A DNA stretch of 64,000 nt, taken from assembly GCA_038501195.1 (NCBI GenBank), contig JBBPUQ010000002.1, positions 3,720,001 through 3,784,000 on the forward strand, given 5' to 3'. The stretch's first letter is position 1; the number at the start of each line of letters is the position of its first letter. The notes below the pieces were generated by a model that saw only the letters and a list, made by a program, of their open reading frames with translations, did no database searches and was not told the origin of the DNA. Made by a program: the position numbers and the translations under genes. Below are positions 12,393 through 23,800 of this stretch, one piece after another. The DNA is from Nemania diffusa. Taxonomy: Eukaryota; Ascomycota; Sordariomycetes; Xylariales; Xylariaceae.

Positions 12393-13147
12393 GTAAGATT
12401 AGCTGCTGCCGACAACGGCCGGAACGCCATCGTCTTTTCTGTGACAACACACATCGATCATACTAGACAGAAGATATATCTCGTAAGCCGCCACACACAT
12501 AAAACCTTTTCTAAGTGCAAGTATTACCCAAGATACAGTACGGCACTAATCGGCACCTTTCGGAAGGTTCGAATAAGCCTAAGGGGCTCAGTGCCGACGG
12601 AACTACCTTCCACCAACTAACTATGATGGATCCTGGGCATCCTTTCCTGGTATTAAGCGCACCGGAACCACAAGGGGCTCGGATGGAGATAAATCATAGG
12701 CCGAAGACAGTCAGCGACCTTCGAAGATGCCAAGATGTGTTTCAACCAATAATAGTCTAATGCCGAAAAGAGCGGGATGAAGAGCTAGAGGATGAGGCAA
12801 TTACAATTCTTGCAATGTAGGAGAGCTTTGTCTTCAAATTACTGTATCTCACGTATTTTTCATACGTAGATGGATACAGGTGACAGCGAGATAAACACAT
12901 ATCGGGATTAGGGTTACATGAGGATTCTGGAATTATACACCTGTATTATTCGTAGTAGATTTTATAATGCGTGGATCAATTCAAAGCCGAGTCAAGCGCA
13001 TTGGCCTTGAATAGAATTTTACATGTATAAGAAGACCAGTATCAAGCTTGGGTTACTGGATTATGTAATGCGTTCTATCCACAAGCAAAACTTTGTTAAT
13101 CTAGCAACATCGAAGCCATTGACAGCTACTCTTCCAAGTTATTAGAT
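12393..13147. other. Intergenic; presumed promoter of the MFS gene
   Basis: No domain is recognisable in the short open frames here, for example 12515-12760. The right half should carry the promoter of the transporter starting at 13148, but no distinctive control site stands out. Confidence 0.45.
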
Positions 13148-14761
13148 ATGGAGAACGACAAAACTGTGAAAGTACTCACTATTAAAGAATTAGATGTGAT
13201 GACATCTGACTTATCGGGCGATACGAATAAAGCCGTTACTGACGAGGCTTCTCTTCAGGTACTCGCGCCTGCAAAGGAAGCTGAGAAAGAAGATGAAGAT
13301 GGATATGGTTCTAATCCAAAACCATACAGCATATACACATCACGACAGAAGCGCTTCATCGTGCTAGCTGCGGCGGCCGGCGCGCTCGTCTCCCCGCTGA
13401 CGGGCAACATCTACTTGCCGGCGATCCATAAGCTGGCCGAGGAATTTGGTGTTTCCGACTCTCAAATCAATCTCACAGTGACGATCTATATAATATTCCA
13501 GGGTCTGACCCCCTTATTAGTTGGTGGTTTCTCGGACCGGGCCGGCCGACGACCAGCCTTCGTGGCCTGCTTCGTCGTGTACACGGCTGCGAACCTCGGT
13601 CTGGCCATGACGCCGGAAAGCTACGCGGCCCTCCTGGTCCTTCGTTCTCTGCAGTCGGCGGGAGCAGCGACGACGCAGATGGTCTGTCAGGCTGTCATGG
13701 CTGATATTGTCACCAGCGCAGAGCGAGGCCAATACATTGGCTATGCCATGAGTCCGGCGGCCCTGGGGCCTAGCCTGGGACCGCTTCTCGGCGGCATATT
13801 GGCCTATTATCATGGTTGGCGCTCCATCTTCTGGTTTCTGGCTGCATATGGTGGTATTGCGCTCGTTCTTCTAGGTCTGTTCTTTCCCGAAACGTGTCGC
13901 AGACTTGCTGGTGACGGATCCGTGCTCCCGCCAAAGACAAACCAAACACCATGGCAACTAATCACAACTTATCGACAAAACGTCGAGGCTGGAGCGAAAC
14001 AACAACAAGATTCAACTGAAACAGAGCGCGCATCTATTCTTAAAACGCTCATCCAGCCTTTCAAACTCGCCTTCCAAAAGGAGCTTGGGATTCTCCTACT
14101 TGGCTCTGGCTTGACCTACTCGGGTGTATATGCCACCACCACGCCGCTGTCTAGCCTTCTTGGCACCATCTACGGCCTCAATACACTTAAGACTGGCCTT
14201 GTCTTCCTCCCGGTCTTCGGTGGATCGGTAGTGGCCATAGCCCTGATCGGAATGCTCATGAACAAAAATTACCGCCGCCACGCGAGGAAACTTGGAATCG
14301 ACGTGTCAGGCGGGCAAAAGAGGGTACAGATGGACCTGGCCACGTTTCCCATTGAACGCGCGCGCATTGAGGTCGTCTTGCTACCGTTATCACTTTGCAT
14401 TGTGGCCATGACACTGTGGGGGTGGTTGCTCGAGGTACATGTGCCCCTGGCCGTGGTTTGCGTGCTCATCTTCTTGCTGGGCTTTGCCTTCATTGGCGCC
14501 AACAATGTCCTAAGCGGATTGATAATTGACTTGAATCCGGGAAACGCGGGTTCAGCAGCTAGTGCCAACAACTTTGTCAAGTTCGCATTTGGTGCCGTCG
14601 TGTCAGCTGTTATCCAGCCCCTGATCCTCGCTTTGGGTATGGGTTGGACATACACCTTGTTAGCGGCAATTTACATTCTGATTTTGCCCATTTTGGTGCT
14701 CATCGCTGTTAGGGGACAAAGGTGGCGTACTAAGTCAAAAGGTACCGCCGTGGCAGGCTGA
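13148..14761 (+). CDS. MFS transporter, drug:H+ antiporter-1 type
   Basis: This 537-aa membrane protein probably exports small molecules by proton antiport at the plasma membrane. A charged cytoplasmic N-terminus of about 65 residues precedes the first membrane segment (from R-F-I-V-L-A-A-A). Motif A after TM2 reads G-G-F-S-D-R-A-G-R-R-P, and the antiporter motif C in TM5 reads G-P-S-L-G-P-L-L-G-G. A long central loop (about residues 255-310) separates the two six-helix halves. Twelve hydrophobic segments can be counted, placing it in the 12-TM DHA1 group (Qdr/Aqr1-like) rather than the 14-TM group. It is a single uninterrupted frame of full length. It runs tail-to-tail with the FAS alpha gene (399 bp apart), so it is the likely exporter of whatever the FAS island makes; that role is inferred from position. 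Confidence 0.9.
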   Translation: MENDKTVKVLTIKELDVMTSDLSGDTNKAVTDEASLQVLAPAKEAEKEDEDGYGSNPKPYSIYTSRQKRFIVLAAAAGALVSPLTGNIYLPAIHKLAEEFGVSDSQINLTVTIYIIFQGLTPLLVGGFSDRAGRRPAFVACFVVYTAANLGLAMTPESYAALLVLRSLQSAGAATTQMVCQAVMADIVTSAERGQYIGYAMSPAALGPSLGPLLGGILAYYHGWRSIFWFLAAYGGIALVLLGLFFPETCRRLAGDGSVLPPKTNQTPWQLITTYRQNVEAGAKQQQDSTETERASILKTLIQPFKLAFQKELGILLLGSGLTYSGVYATTTPLSSLLGTIYGLNTLKTGLVFLPVFGGSVVAIALIGMLMNKNYRRHARKLGIDVSGGQKRVQMDLATFPIERARIEVVLLPLSLCIVAMTLWGWLLEVHVPLAVVCVLIFLLGFAFIGANNVLSGLIIDLNPGNAGSAASANNFVKFAFGAVVSAVIQPLILALGMGWTYTLLAAIYILILPILVLIAVRGQRWRTKSKGTAVAG

Positions 14762-15160
14762 GCTTTTAACTAAATACCTGCGGCGTTAGTACGCGTGTTA
14801 CAGGTTGATGATGGGTAGATTGAGAATTCTCAAGTAAGGTAGAGTTAGACTAGGTATGCTGAAGTTCCAGGTTGTTTAGGGAGCAGAATGCATGTGGCTG
14901 TGTAGACTATCTAGTGGCTTGAATGTGTGGCTAATGCATTAAAGGGCCTACCTATTTACTTCTTCGTAACGAATATGCATTTTTCCCGTAAGGTAAAAAT
15001 CGTAACTCGAGTTGCTCATATGCTTGACATGTCCTAATTAGCCCTCTCTAAATAATGCCCTGATAACAAAATGGAGTACCTTGGTCTACCCTGTTAGTTC
15101 ATCTCAGATCTTTTGCCTCAAACAACACCGTGGGGGTGCTAGGACCCTAGGCGTTAGGTC
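14762..15160. other. Convergent intergenic region, MFS gene / FAS alpha
   Basis: Both flanking genes end here, so it should hold two 3' UTRs and poly(A) signals. No gene or repeat is seen. Confidence 0.5.
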
Positions 15161-18100
15161 CTATGTGAGTCTCCAATCTGCATCCACCATCGCCTTTACA
15201 CGGTGCTCCTTGTTATATGGCGGATCCTGCTTCAGCTCAACTAATTTACCCCCGTAAATCCCATCCTGGAAATATTGCTTGGCCCTCCGACATCTCTCGT
15301 CCCGGCGGCAGCAGTATTCATCAAACATAGACTCGTTTTCCAATGTCGCAAACAGAAACCTGGGATGTACGCCGAGAGCCTGGGCGCCTTTCTGACCGAA
15401 TCCGAAGCTTGTCACGCTGAAGGCCCGGACGTCGCCGACGACCAGAGCGCGTTCGGGGAACACTAGGTTCTCGTACGGCTCGAGCGCGACATCGATGTCA
15501 TCGGCGTTCCGGTTACCCGGGACGATGCCGCCATCCAGGATCTGACAACACCCGTTCAACATCCACGCCGCGGCCGCGCCCTTCGGGTGGCCCGTCAGGT
15601 ATTTCTGACAGACGGCCAGGGCGGCGTTTCCGGAGGAGCGTCCCAGCTGGGACAGCTGCTGATGTAGTACCGCGACCTCGTTTTTCTCATTAGCCTGGGT
15701 TGAGGTGCCGTGCAGCGATACCACACCGATGTCGTCGGCTGTCAGGCCCCAAGCAGCTAGGGCACCGCGGAGAGGCGCAATGCGCCGGTCACCCTTCCAG
15801 AATTCGTTACCAAACCGGCGACGGGCCTCGCTTTCCTCACGCTTCTGAGCCCGGTCCATTTCGTCTGCGTAGACGGCCGGTTCATCCCCCCCCTGCTGCG
15901 GAGGTGGGTTTCCTGGACGCAGCATGCTGTACCGTTCCCGAATGTGGTTCAATGTCAGATTGAGCATGGATTTTCGGTACGCAATGTCGAGCAGGGGTGA
16001 CGATGCTGCTGTCGAAGACTCGCGCACCTGTGTCATGAGGCCTTGGCCAGGCGCGGGCACCGATCTTCCTATGCCGTCAGTGGACGTTGACACGTGGGCG
16101 ACGACTGCACGGATGGGTAAGCCCAGCTCCAGCGCGGTTTTGGCACTGGTCAGAACCTGCAGGCCACAGCCTTCAGACTCGACAAAGCCTGCTCTAGATG
16201 AGGTACACGGCCGACACGTCTCATGTGGTGCACGTCCGTGATCCTCCAGATCGGCCGCGCTGTTATTTGTTGCTTTCATGTTTGCGAACTCGGCCGAGGT
16301 ATCCTGCGTCATATCGTCGAATCCGCCCACAAGGCACACTTTCGCTGTGCCACTGGTAATGAGATCGTATCCTTGATTAAGTGACTCCAGTGCCGTCGCG
16401 CAGGCACCGACTGGCGTCCTCGTAGGCCCGGACGCGCCCATAAGCAGCATATTGAGCCAAGCGCTTGTAGTGTTAATGAAAGTCTCGGCTAGGATGTCGC
16501 TTTGCACTTGTTTTTCTAGGAACCTTTCGCGGTATAACTTCTGCAATGACTGACCGCCGCCCATGCCGGATCCGACACAATTGGCTAGCTCGGATACATG
16601 CATCGTCTGGAACAGCTCGTAAACGTCTGTAATTCCTGCAGATTGGAAGGCTTCCGCGGCGCACACGAGCGCCATGAGGGTACACCGGTCGACACTCTCG
16701 CAAAGATCCTCAGGCAATCCGTAGGCCTTGGGATCCCAGCCAGTTGGGATCTGGCCTCCCACGATGCGATCGTACACACTTGCCTTGGGAACCATGATCA
16801 CAGTGCCTTTGCGGATCTTAACAAACCACTCATCGCTTCCTGGTGCCGTTTGACGTACTTGGACTTTCTCACTTCCATGTTCTCGAACAAAATCCATTGC
16901 TGTCTCATAGGATGCCGTGAAAGGCGCTAAGTCCTCCTGGACGACAACCTCCTGCAAAAATCTCTTCTTGTCACGGCTCGGGTGATCTAGAGGGCTTGGT
17001 TGGATCAATCTGAGACCTGTACTCTCTAAAATCCGTTTCTCATATTTGGTCTGGACCTCGCTGTCCCTGACAGGAGAGCCGGTAAGTGAATCGACCCACT
17101 CGGCCGCAGACGGCCCTGGGGACTTGTTCACTCTGATCATACCCGTCATCCAGGCCAGCTCAATGCATGCCCTAGGTGAAAGTTCCCCCTTGAGCTCCAT
17201 CTCCCATCGCGTCCTAGAATTGCCCCAGGGGCCTAGTTCGGCAAATCCAACCACAACAACGACGGATTCAAGATCTACCATACCTGCCAGCGTTGCGTTG
17301 AGTGGCTGTATATCTGTGCTGTAATCTGGAAGGGCTGGGAAGTCAAGGTCAAGATCTACTAGGGGTGGCAGTAATTGAGAGGAAGAAGAGCTCGACGCTG
17401 AAGACGCCTGACTACCTTCAACGGCCGCTGTGTCGAGAGCCTTTTCATCGGCAAGGGCCCGTTCGATCTCCCGATCCCGCCGCGCATTGAGTCTGATTTC
17501 AGCAAGCGACGCTGCCAGATCGGGATTACTGTTCATCCCCCCACTAAAGTCGGCCATAAGTGGCTCTGTCTGGCAGAAGGACGGGAAAGGGTCGGTCAGA
17601 AGCTTGCAAATGTGACCTGCCATCTCATCGACCGAAAAAGTTTTCATGCCTCCTTCTTCGATCCGCTGCGCTAAGGCATCATTTGCTGCCATCAAGCCGG
17701 TGCCGCGAGTCCAGCCTATAACCACCCCGCATATAGACAGGTACTCGCTCCAGCTTTCGGATGACCATTTATTGAGAGTGGCCATAAGACCCATCTTAGA
17801 CTCGGAGTATAGCCCATCGCTACCAAAGGTTCCCATATTTGGAGAAAGCGGCAACAATACCTGCGCCGGTCTCGTACGAATCCCCCGCGCCGCCTTGGCT
17901 TTTTTAATAGCACCGAGGCCTCTCAGGGTATTGACCAGCATAGCTCGATGCGCTAATTCGGACTTAGAGTCAAGCTCGTCCATCTCGCGACCTTTTTCCG
18001 CCATGGCCGCTAGTGGCAGGACGATGTCAAGGTCCCAGCCAAGCCCATTGACCGGATCGTAAATATACGATATCAAGTCGTGTACGTCTTGGCTGCTTCC

Positions 18101-20120
18101 CGAATTACTCGGCAGGATAACTAGTTTGGATCCGGGCACTCCGTAGCTGGCAAAGACCTTTTGGTAGAAAGGACCGGCATCGGACATAGTCCTGCTCGTT
18201 CCCACGACAACCTTAGCTCCGCCACGAAGAAGCTTAGGCAGGATGGCGATGCCGATCGAGTTGGGGCCAGTGCCAGTCATGAGTACATACTTGCCGGCAA
18301 ATTCGTTGGGCGAGAGGGGGGAATCAAGATTAACGCATTTGGTCAATCTCTCGTGCGAAACCCAAGAAGGCCCCCGTCTCCGGAGAACCTGGAGATGAGG
18401 ACCATGCTTATTTTCAACTTGTTGTTCAATATGAATATCTAAACTCGTCGGCTGCACAGTCAATGGGCCGTTGAGGAGACCTGGATTTATGTTTTGTAAT
18501 GTTGCAATTTCGTCGAGGTCGTCGAGGTCGTCATAAGAATCATCACTCAAGACATCGTTCGAGCTAGTGATCTGATCCGACTCGGGATCATCTCTGGCTG
18601 AGGCCAAGGCCTCACTGATAATTGTGGCGGCACCTTGATTATATGATATTTCTCGACGGATGAGGTAATTCCTCACTCTGTCTAGTCTCGAGTTGGATTT
18701 GTCTCCGAGAATGCGCTCGATAGCCAGGAGGTCGGCTCGGCTCGGCGCTCGGCCGGACTTTCGTGCCTCGACACACCGATAGTATACAGATAACAGTTCG
18801 ATGTGCGCCCAATTCCAAGCAGACTCATATGTCCGCTGATATCCAGCCTTAAAAATGGGCTTAATTCCATTGCAGAATTCGTCGCCCAGCTCACGTTCAT
18901 AGACACTAAGTGCCGACTGCTGGTCCGTGTCTTCAGAGACGGTGTCAGCGTCGCCTTGTTCCGGACGTAGAAGTGCTGCGATCTTGGCTCTGAGAGAATC
19001 TTGCTCTAAGCGTAGTTGCGATAAAGCCTTGGAATCAACCAGTGCTTCTTCAGCACCTGAGCCTGTGACTTGTGCCATTCGCCGGGTTAATCCTGCGGCG
19101 TCCAAATGCCTCTGCGCAATGCCATCAAGGAATGCCTCGGCCTCCCTGGAGTCTTTGAATCGTGCTGCTGGCTGCTGGCTGAGGGCTAACAATAGTATAG
19201 CATCCTGCCTTCCGGAACCCAGCCCCCACGCGTCGCAAAGATATGACCTAACCGCAGCTATGCCAAAAGATGCAGGCATTTTAGCGGCCATCATTCTATC
19301 AATACGGGAACGCAGAAATTTTCCTGGTTTGCCGTCGTATGTCGTTTGAATCGCCGAGGCTAAATCTGTCAGAGGTGCATTCTCGACATTGTCGGGCAGC
19401 TGGCCGAATTCCTGAAGCAGATCGCCGACCATCTCATTTTGGATGGTTGATCGGCCGCCCGACAATCCCTTAAGACTCTCATTAACATTGATAGCTGAAC
19501 TTGGCTTCCTCAAGCTGGTAGCAACAAGAGCCGTGACTGAATCTAAGGCGGAAATAGGTGCATCTGGTATTGGCTCATTCTTGCTAGATACAGATACCGC
19601 CTGCAAGGGTACCACTGGCGCATGATGCTCTTTCTCTGGTACAAGAGGCACAGCCTGGACGGGCTTATCCATCGCTGGTGATTCTTGATTCTCATCGATG
19701 GAAGGTGTTGATGTATAACATAGGTCCTCGTAGTGCGTAGTAACGGCGAGAAGGGCCCGCTCTATTCCATTGACTGCGTCCGACTCTACATTGAACTGAC
19801 TGAGCGTCTTCCTAGCCATGTTAAGTAGTGTAGAGGACGGGCCGACCTCGACAAGTTTCTGTGCTTTGAAACGATCAAAGAGAACCGTTTGTGTTTCAGT
19901 CCTACGCAACATTATTAACTATCTGGTATGATGTTGTCTACGACATGCTGCACTTACCACCGCACTGGCATAGCGAACTGATAACTATGAAATTGAAAAC
20001 ATAATGTTAGTTATCTGAAAGGCTCTCAAAAAAGAAACAAGTCTCTGGTATCCCAACATACGCTAATAGCTCCGTGAGGAGGACGTGAGCCAGCTCACGC
20101 TGCCTCTCTTCTCGCACCAT
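15161..20120 (-). CDS. Fatty acid synthase alpha subunit, secondary-metabolism type, lacking PPT
   Basis: Predicted 1608-aa alpha subunit of a fungal type I FAS (alpha6beta6 particle). I read three exons: 20120-20062, 19984-19958 and 19901-15161. The introns are 77 nt (GTATGT donor, CTAAC branch) and 56 nt (GTAAGT donor); joining them restores the conserved L-L-A-Y-Q-F-A and P-V-R-W start of the family, which the large exon alone lacks. Domains in order: end of the malonyl/palmitoyl transferase (1-100), ACP with S-G-G-R-S-T and carrier Ser180, ketoreductase with T-G-T-G-P-N-S-I-G near 570, and ketosynthase with Cys1196 (V-G-A-C-A-T-A), His1426 (H-G-T-S-T) and His1467 (G-H-P-K-G-A). The spacing matches the yeast catalytic triad. 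The protein stops just after the ketosynthase, so the C-terminal phosphopantetheinyl transferase of housekeeping Fas2 is absent. Length lies near StcJ/HexA as I remember them. It is divergent from the beta-subunit gene. Confidence 0.93.
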
Positions 20121-20877
20121 GTTTTCAAGATTGCCACAGGTAACACTGAACTTGACGAAATTTCGATCTTCACATGGGTCATCGATTTAATACAAGCAGA
20201 GACTCGAAGTTTTATGTGAGGGTTGGGGTTACAAAATAGAAGCACTTGGCGTTGGGGAGACCTCTCCCTAAGTTGACTCGCGACGACCTCTTAGTAAGGG
20301 GGGACTGACTTCAGGGCCTCAGATCACCAGCTCCATGTACATATATGTACACGTACTTTCTCTTCAATTGCAATCCGTTAAACCCCGGGATTATTGTACT
20401 ACCGTAACACTGCATCCAATGGTCTTATCCATTGAGACGTATCCTCAAAACTTTTCTGGTCGAGATAAGCTATCAGCACTAGATCCCGTAATCCAGTAAT
20501 CCCACAATCCCGCAATCCTGTGGCCAGCCGGGCCGGGCAAGGAGCGGCGCTGCTTCGGTAACTATATCCACTTCCGTAGAAGAACGTGATAACTATGATA
20601 TAAGCAACAAGTAAGTAGTGGCTATTACCCGAGCCTTTTATCCGGCTAGCGAGAATAAAAATAGTGTGATCTATATGTTACCGTAGTAAGGCCCCCTAAT
20701 CCCTCCCCTAAAGAGTCTCTGTCTTTCCCCCCGAGCCCCGAGAAGCAGCCCCGGAACGTCTAATCTCATTCACGCCGGTGGTTTCCCATGATACAGCTTG
20801 ATCCCATCCCGGTCGAACATCAGTATCCTTGCAGTCTTGAGCCAACATAGAAGCACCTCGTCTGAGCACGAAAAACT
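20121..20877. promoter_or_regulatory. Shared divergent promoter of the FAS alpha and beta genes
   Basis: These 757 bp separate the two start codons, so both promoters must lie here and the subunits can be co-expressed. It contains a GC-rich stretch near 20525-20570 and a run of repeated ATCCC/AATCC units near 20480-20520. I could not assign a specific pathway-regulator site; a TCG-CGA-CGA string occurs at about 20278, but it is not a proper AflR-type palindrome. Confidence 0.6.
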
Positions 20878-23800
20878 ATGGATCTCACCGAAGAAGACTT
20901 TTTCGAAACTGATGATAAGTTTGATTTCATGGACGACCATGCTAGAACACAGTTAGATTCGAGCACACAAGCCGTAACGCCCCAAACAGAGGCTTCATCT
21001 CAATCTCAATCTCAGGAGTTCGTACTCACCTACAAATCTCTTAAGTGGACTACTAGCATCCCTTCAGTGCTAGAAACTGAAGCGCAACAACTTCGATATG
21101 AATTTCTTGTTGCACTAGGGGAACCGGGCGTTGAAGAACCCTCGTCTGTTGTTGAGCTCGTCTCCCGCTATCTGGGCTTCGTGGCGACCCAGGTCGAGCA
21201 TAGCAGTGACCCAAACCTAGATCTGCGAGCTCTGGAGTTTTTGCTTGATCGATTTGAAGAAGAAATCCTCCTCGGAACCGAGATCCATGCCTTCGTCACG
21301 GGTCTTCCAGATGCACTACGGAGACCTGGCATAATCTCATGCTATTACACGGCGTTGGACGCAATCAAGCGCCCCCTTTCTGTCTCAGCTACAGAGTCGG
21401 CGCTGTTACGTGCGGCCTCCAATGGCCAAGCTCGCATCTTTGCAGTATTTGGCGGCCAGGGCAATACATTGGGCTATCTGGACGAGCTGCGGAATCTCTA
21501 TACCACATACCCGTTCATGACGAAACATTTCCTAGGCGTTGCGACGGCTCATCTTGGGCAACTAGCTTGCAACTTCTCCGGGGTCGCACAGCATTTCGAT
21601 CACGGTATGGACGTGATGCGGTGGTTAGAAAACCCTAGCACCCAGCCAAAAGTCGACTATCTCATCACCGCACCCGTCAGCTTCCCCATCATTGGACTAG
21701 CTCAATTAACTCATGTCGTGGTTGTATGTAACGTTCTCGGCATACACCCTGGCCATCTCAGAGACCATCTTGCTGGAGTCACAGGCCACTCGCAGGGTAT
21801 CGTCACTGCTGCTGCCATTGCGGCATCAGACGATTGGAATAGCTTCGAACTGCACGCCAAAGCTGCCCTAACAGTTCTTTTCTGGATCGGTGTGCGCAGT
21901 CAAAAAGCGTACCCCCGTCCCTCCATTCCACCTGGGGTAGTAGATGATGCTGAGAAACACGGAGAGGGTGCACCAACCTCAGCATTATGTGTTCGTGGCC
22001 TAGCTCGTGCTGTTGTAGGCCGTTATGTCGAGACAGCAAACAAGCATCTACCCACAGATGCCAAAATAGCCATAGCATTGATCAACAGTCCGAGCAACCT
22101 AGTTATTACTGGACCTCCTATGTCGCTCTACGGCCTATGTCGCCTCCTCCGCGATGCTCAAGCGCCCGCGGACTCGGATGATACCCGCGTCCGCTTCAGC
22201 CAACGGAAACGTCGCTTTGTGAAACACTTCCTCCCAATCACTGCCCCCTTTCACAGTCCCTATCTTACAGAGGCGGCTCGGCAACTTGAAGAAGAAGATC
22301 TTAAATCAATTGAGATCTCGAGCAAAATGCTTGGCATTCCTGTATTTTCAACATGCACGGGACAGGACATTCGATCCGAACTGCGGGATCAAAACATTGT
22401 GCCTCTACTTATTAAGCTGATTGTAAGTTGCTTTAAAAACTTGTTCGCCTACTCACAGTACCTACTTTGGAGATTGTATCATTCTAGGAAAATGAGAGTT
22501 GCTAACTCTGAAACTACAGTGTTTGGATCGGGTGAATTGGGAAAAGGCCATCACAATGTCGGGCGCTACCCACATCCTTGATTTTGGCCCTGGAGGAACT
22601 GCAGGGGTTGCTGGCCTCACGAGCCGCATCAAACAGGGGACCGGCGTTCGCGTCATTCTCGCGACTGACCTTGAAGCTAGTAGTAATAATAACTTCTCCG
22701 CTACGGGAGCGGACATCGGATACAAGCATGAAATATTCAGCCAGGATACAAAACATCTCCAATATGTCCCAAACTGGGCAGAACAGTATGGGCCCAAATT
22801 GTTGCGCACTAGCGATCGGACGATTGTAGATACTGCCATGAGTCGTCTCCTCGGCCTGCCGCCTCTTATAGTGGCCGGAATGACACCTACCACCGTACCG
22901 TGGGACTTCGTCGCCTCGACAATGACCGCAGGTTACGAGATTGAGCTCGGCGGTGGTGGGTATTATGATGCCGAGAGCCTGTCCGCGGCCATCTCGAGAA
23001 TTGAGGCCGCTATACCGCCTGGACGGGGCATCGTGATAAACCTCATATACGCCAATCCCAAGGCCGTAGCATGGCAGATTCCCCTCATCCGCAGTTTGTG
23101 CGCACAAGGCGCGCCGATAAAAGGGATAACATTCGGGGCCGGCGTTCCGTCGGTGGAGATTGCGAACGACTACATCCGCAACCTTGGTATCCGCCAGATC
23201 GCCTTCAAGCCGGGCTCTGAAAAGGCTGTCAGCCAAGTCATTGCCATCGCCAAAGCTAACCCACAGTTTCCAGTGGTGATGCAGTGGACCGGTGGTCGAG
23301 GAGGTGGGCACCATTCCTGTGAGGTACGTAAATCAGAGTTGTTTCCATCCCCCATTTCGTTCAGTTTCAAGAGTGTGATGACTTCGGAGACAGTTCCCTC
23401 TGCCTTGACAGAGATAGCTTACCGAACTATGAAATTGAGTAGTGAACTTATTCGCGTTTTCTAAATAGGATTTTCATGAGCCTATCCTATCTTGGTATGG
23501 TAGCGTGCGGCGTTGCCACAATATCGTGCTAGTAGTCGGCTCAGGCTTTAGCAGTGCTGATGATGCCTACCCCTATCTCACAGGAGAGTGGTCAGCCAGG
23601 TATGACGGCTACCCGCACATGCCCTTTGACGGCGTGCTTTTCGGCAGCCGCTGCATGGTCGCCAAGGAGGCGCATACCTCACCGGCCGCGAAACAGGCCA
23701 TTGTTCAGACGAAGGGTCTAGAGGATCACGAGTGGGAAAAGACTTATTTGCTACCGAAAGAGGCAGCGCAAGCCGGTGGCGTCCTCACGGTGCGCTCTGA

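Noticed and set aside
12515..12760. 81-codon open frame as a small gene
   Set aside because: No domain or family likeness, no sign of coding composition, and it lies in degraded sequence near a pseudogene.
20063..20245. 60-codon minus-strand frame upstream of FAS alpha as a separate gene
   Set aside because: The region is occupied by the first FAS alpha exon in another frame, which matches the family N-terminus.
20270..20290. AflR-type binding site in the FAS promoter
   Set aside because: The TCG and CGA half-sites are three bases apart rather than five, and only one such string occurs.
22499..23464. Separate small genes between the FAS beta frames
   Set aside because: They are exons of one gene; intron boundaries at 22423-22519, 23324-23468 and 26461-26540 join them in phase into a complete beta subunit.
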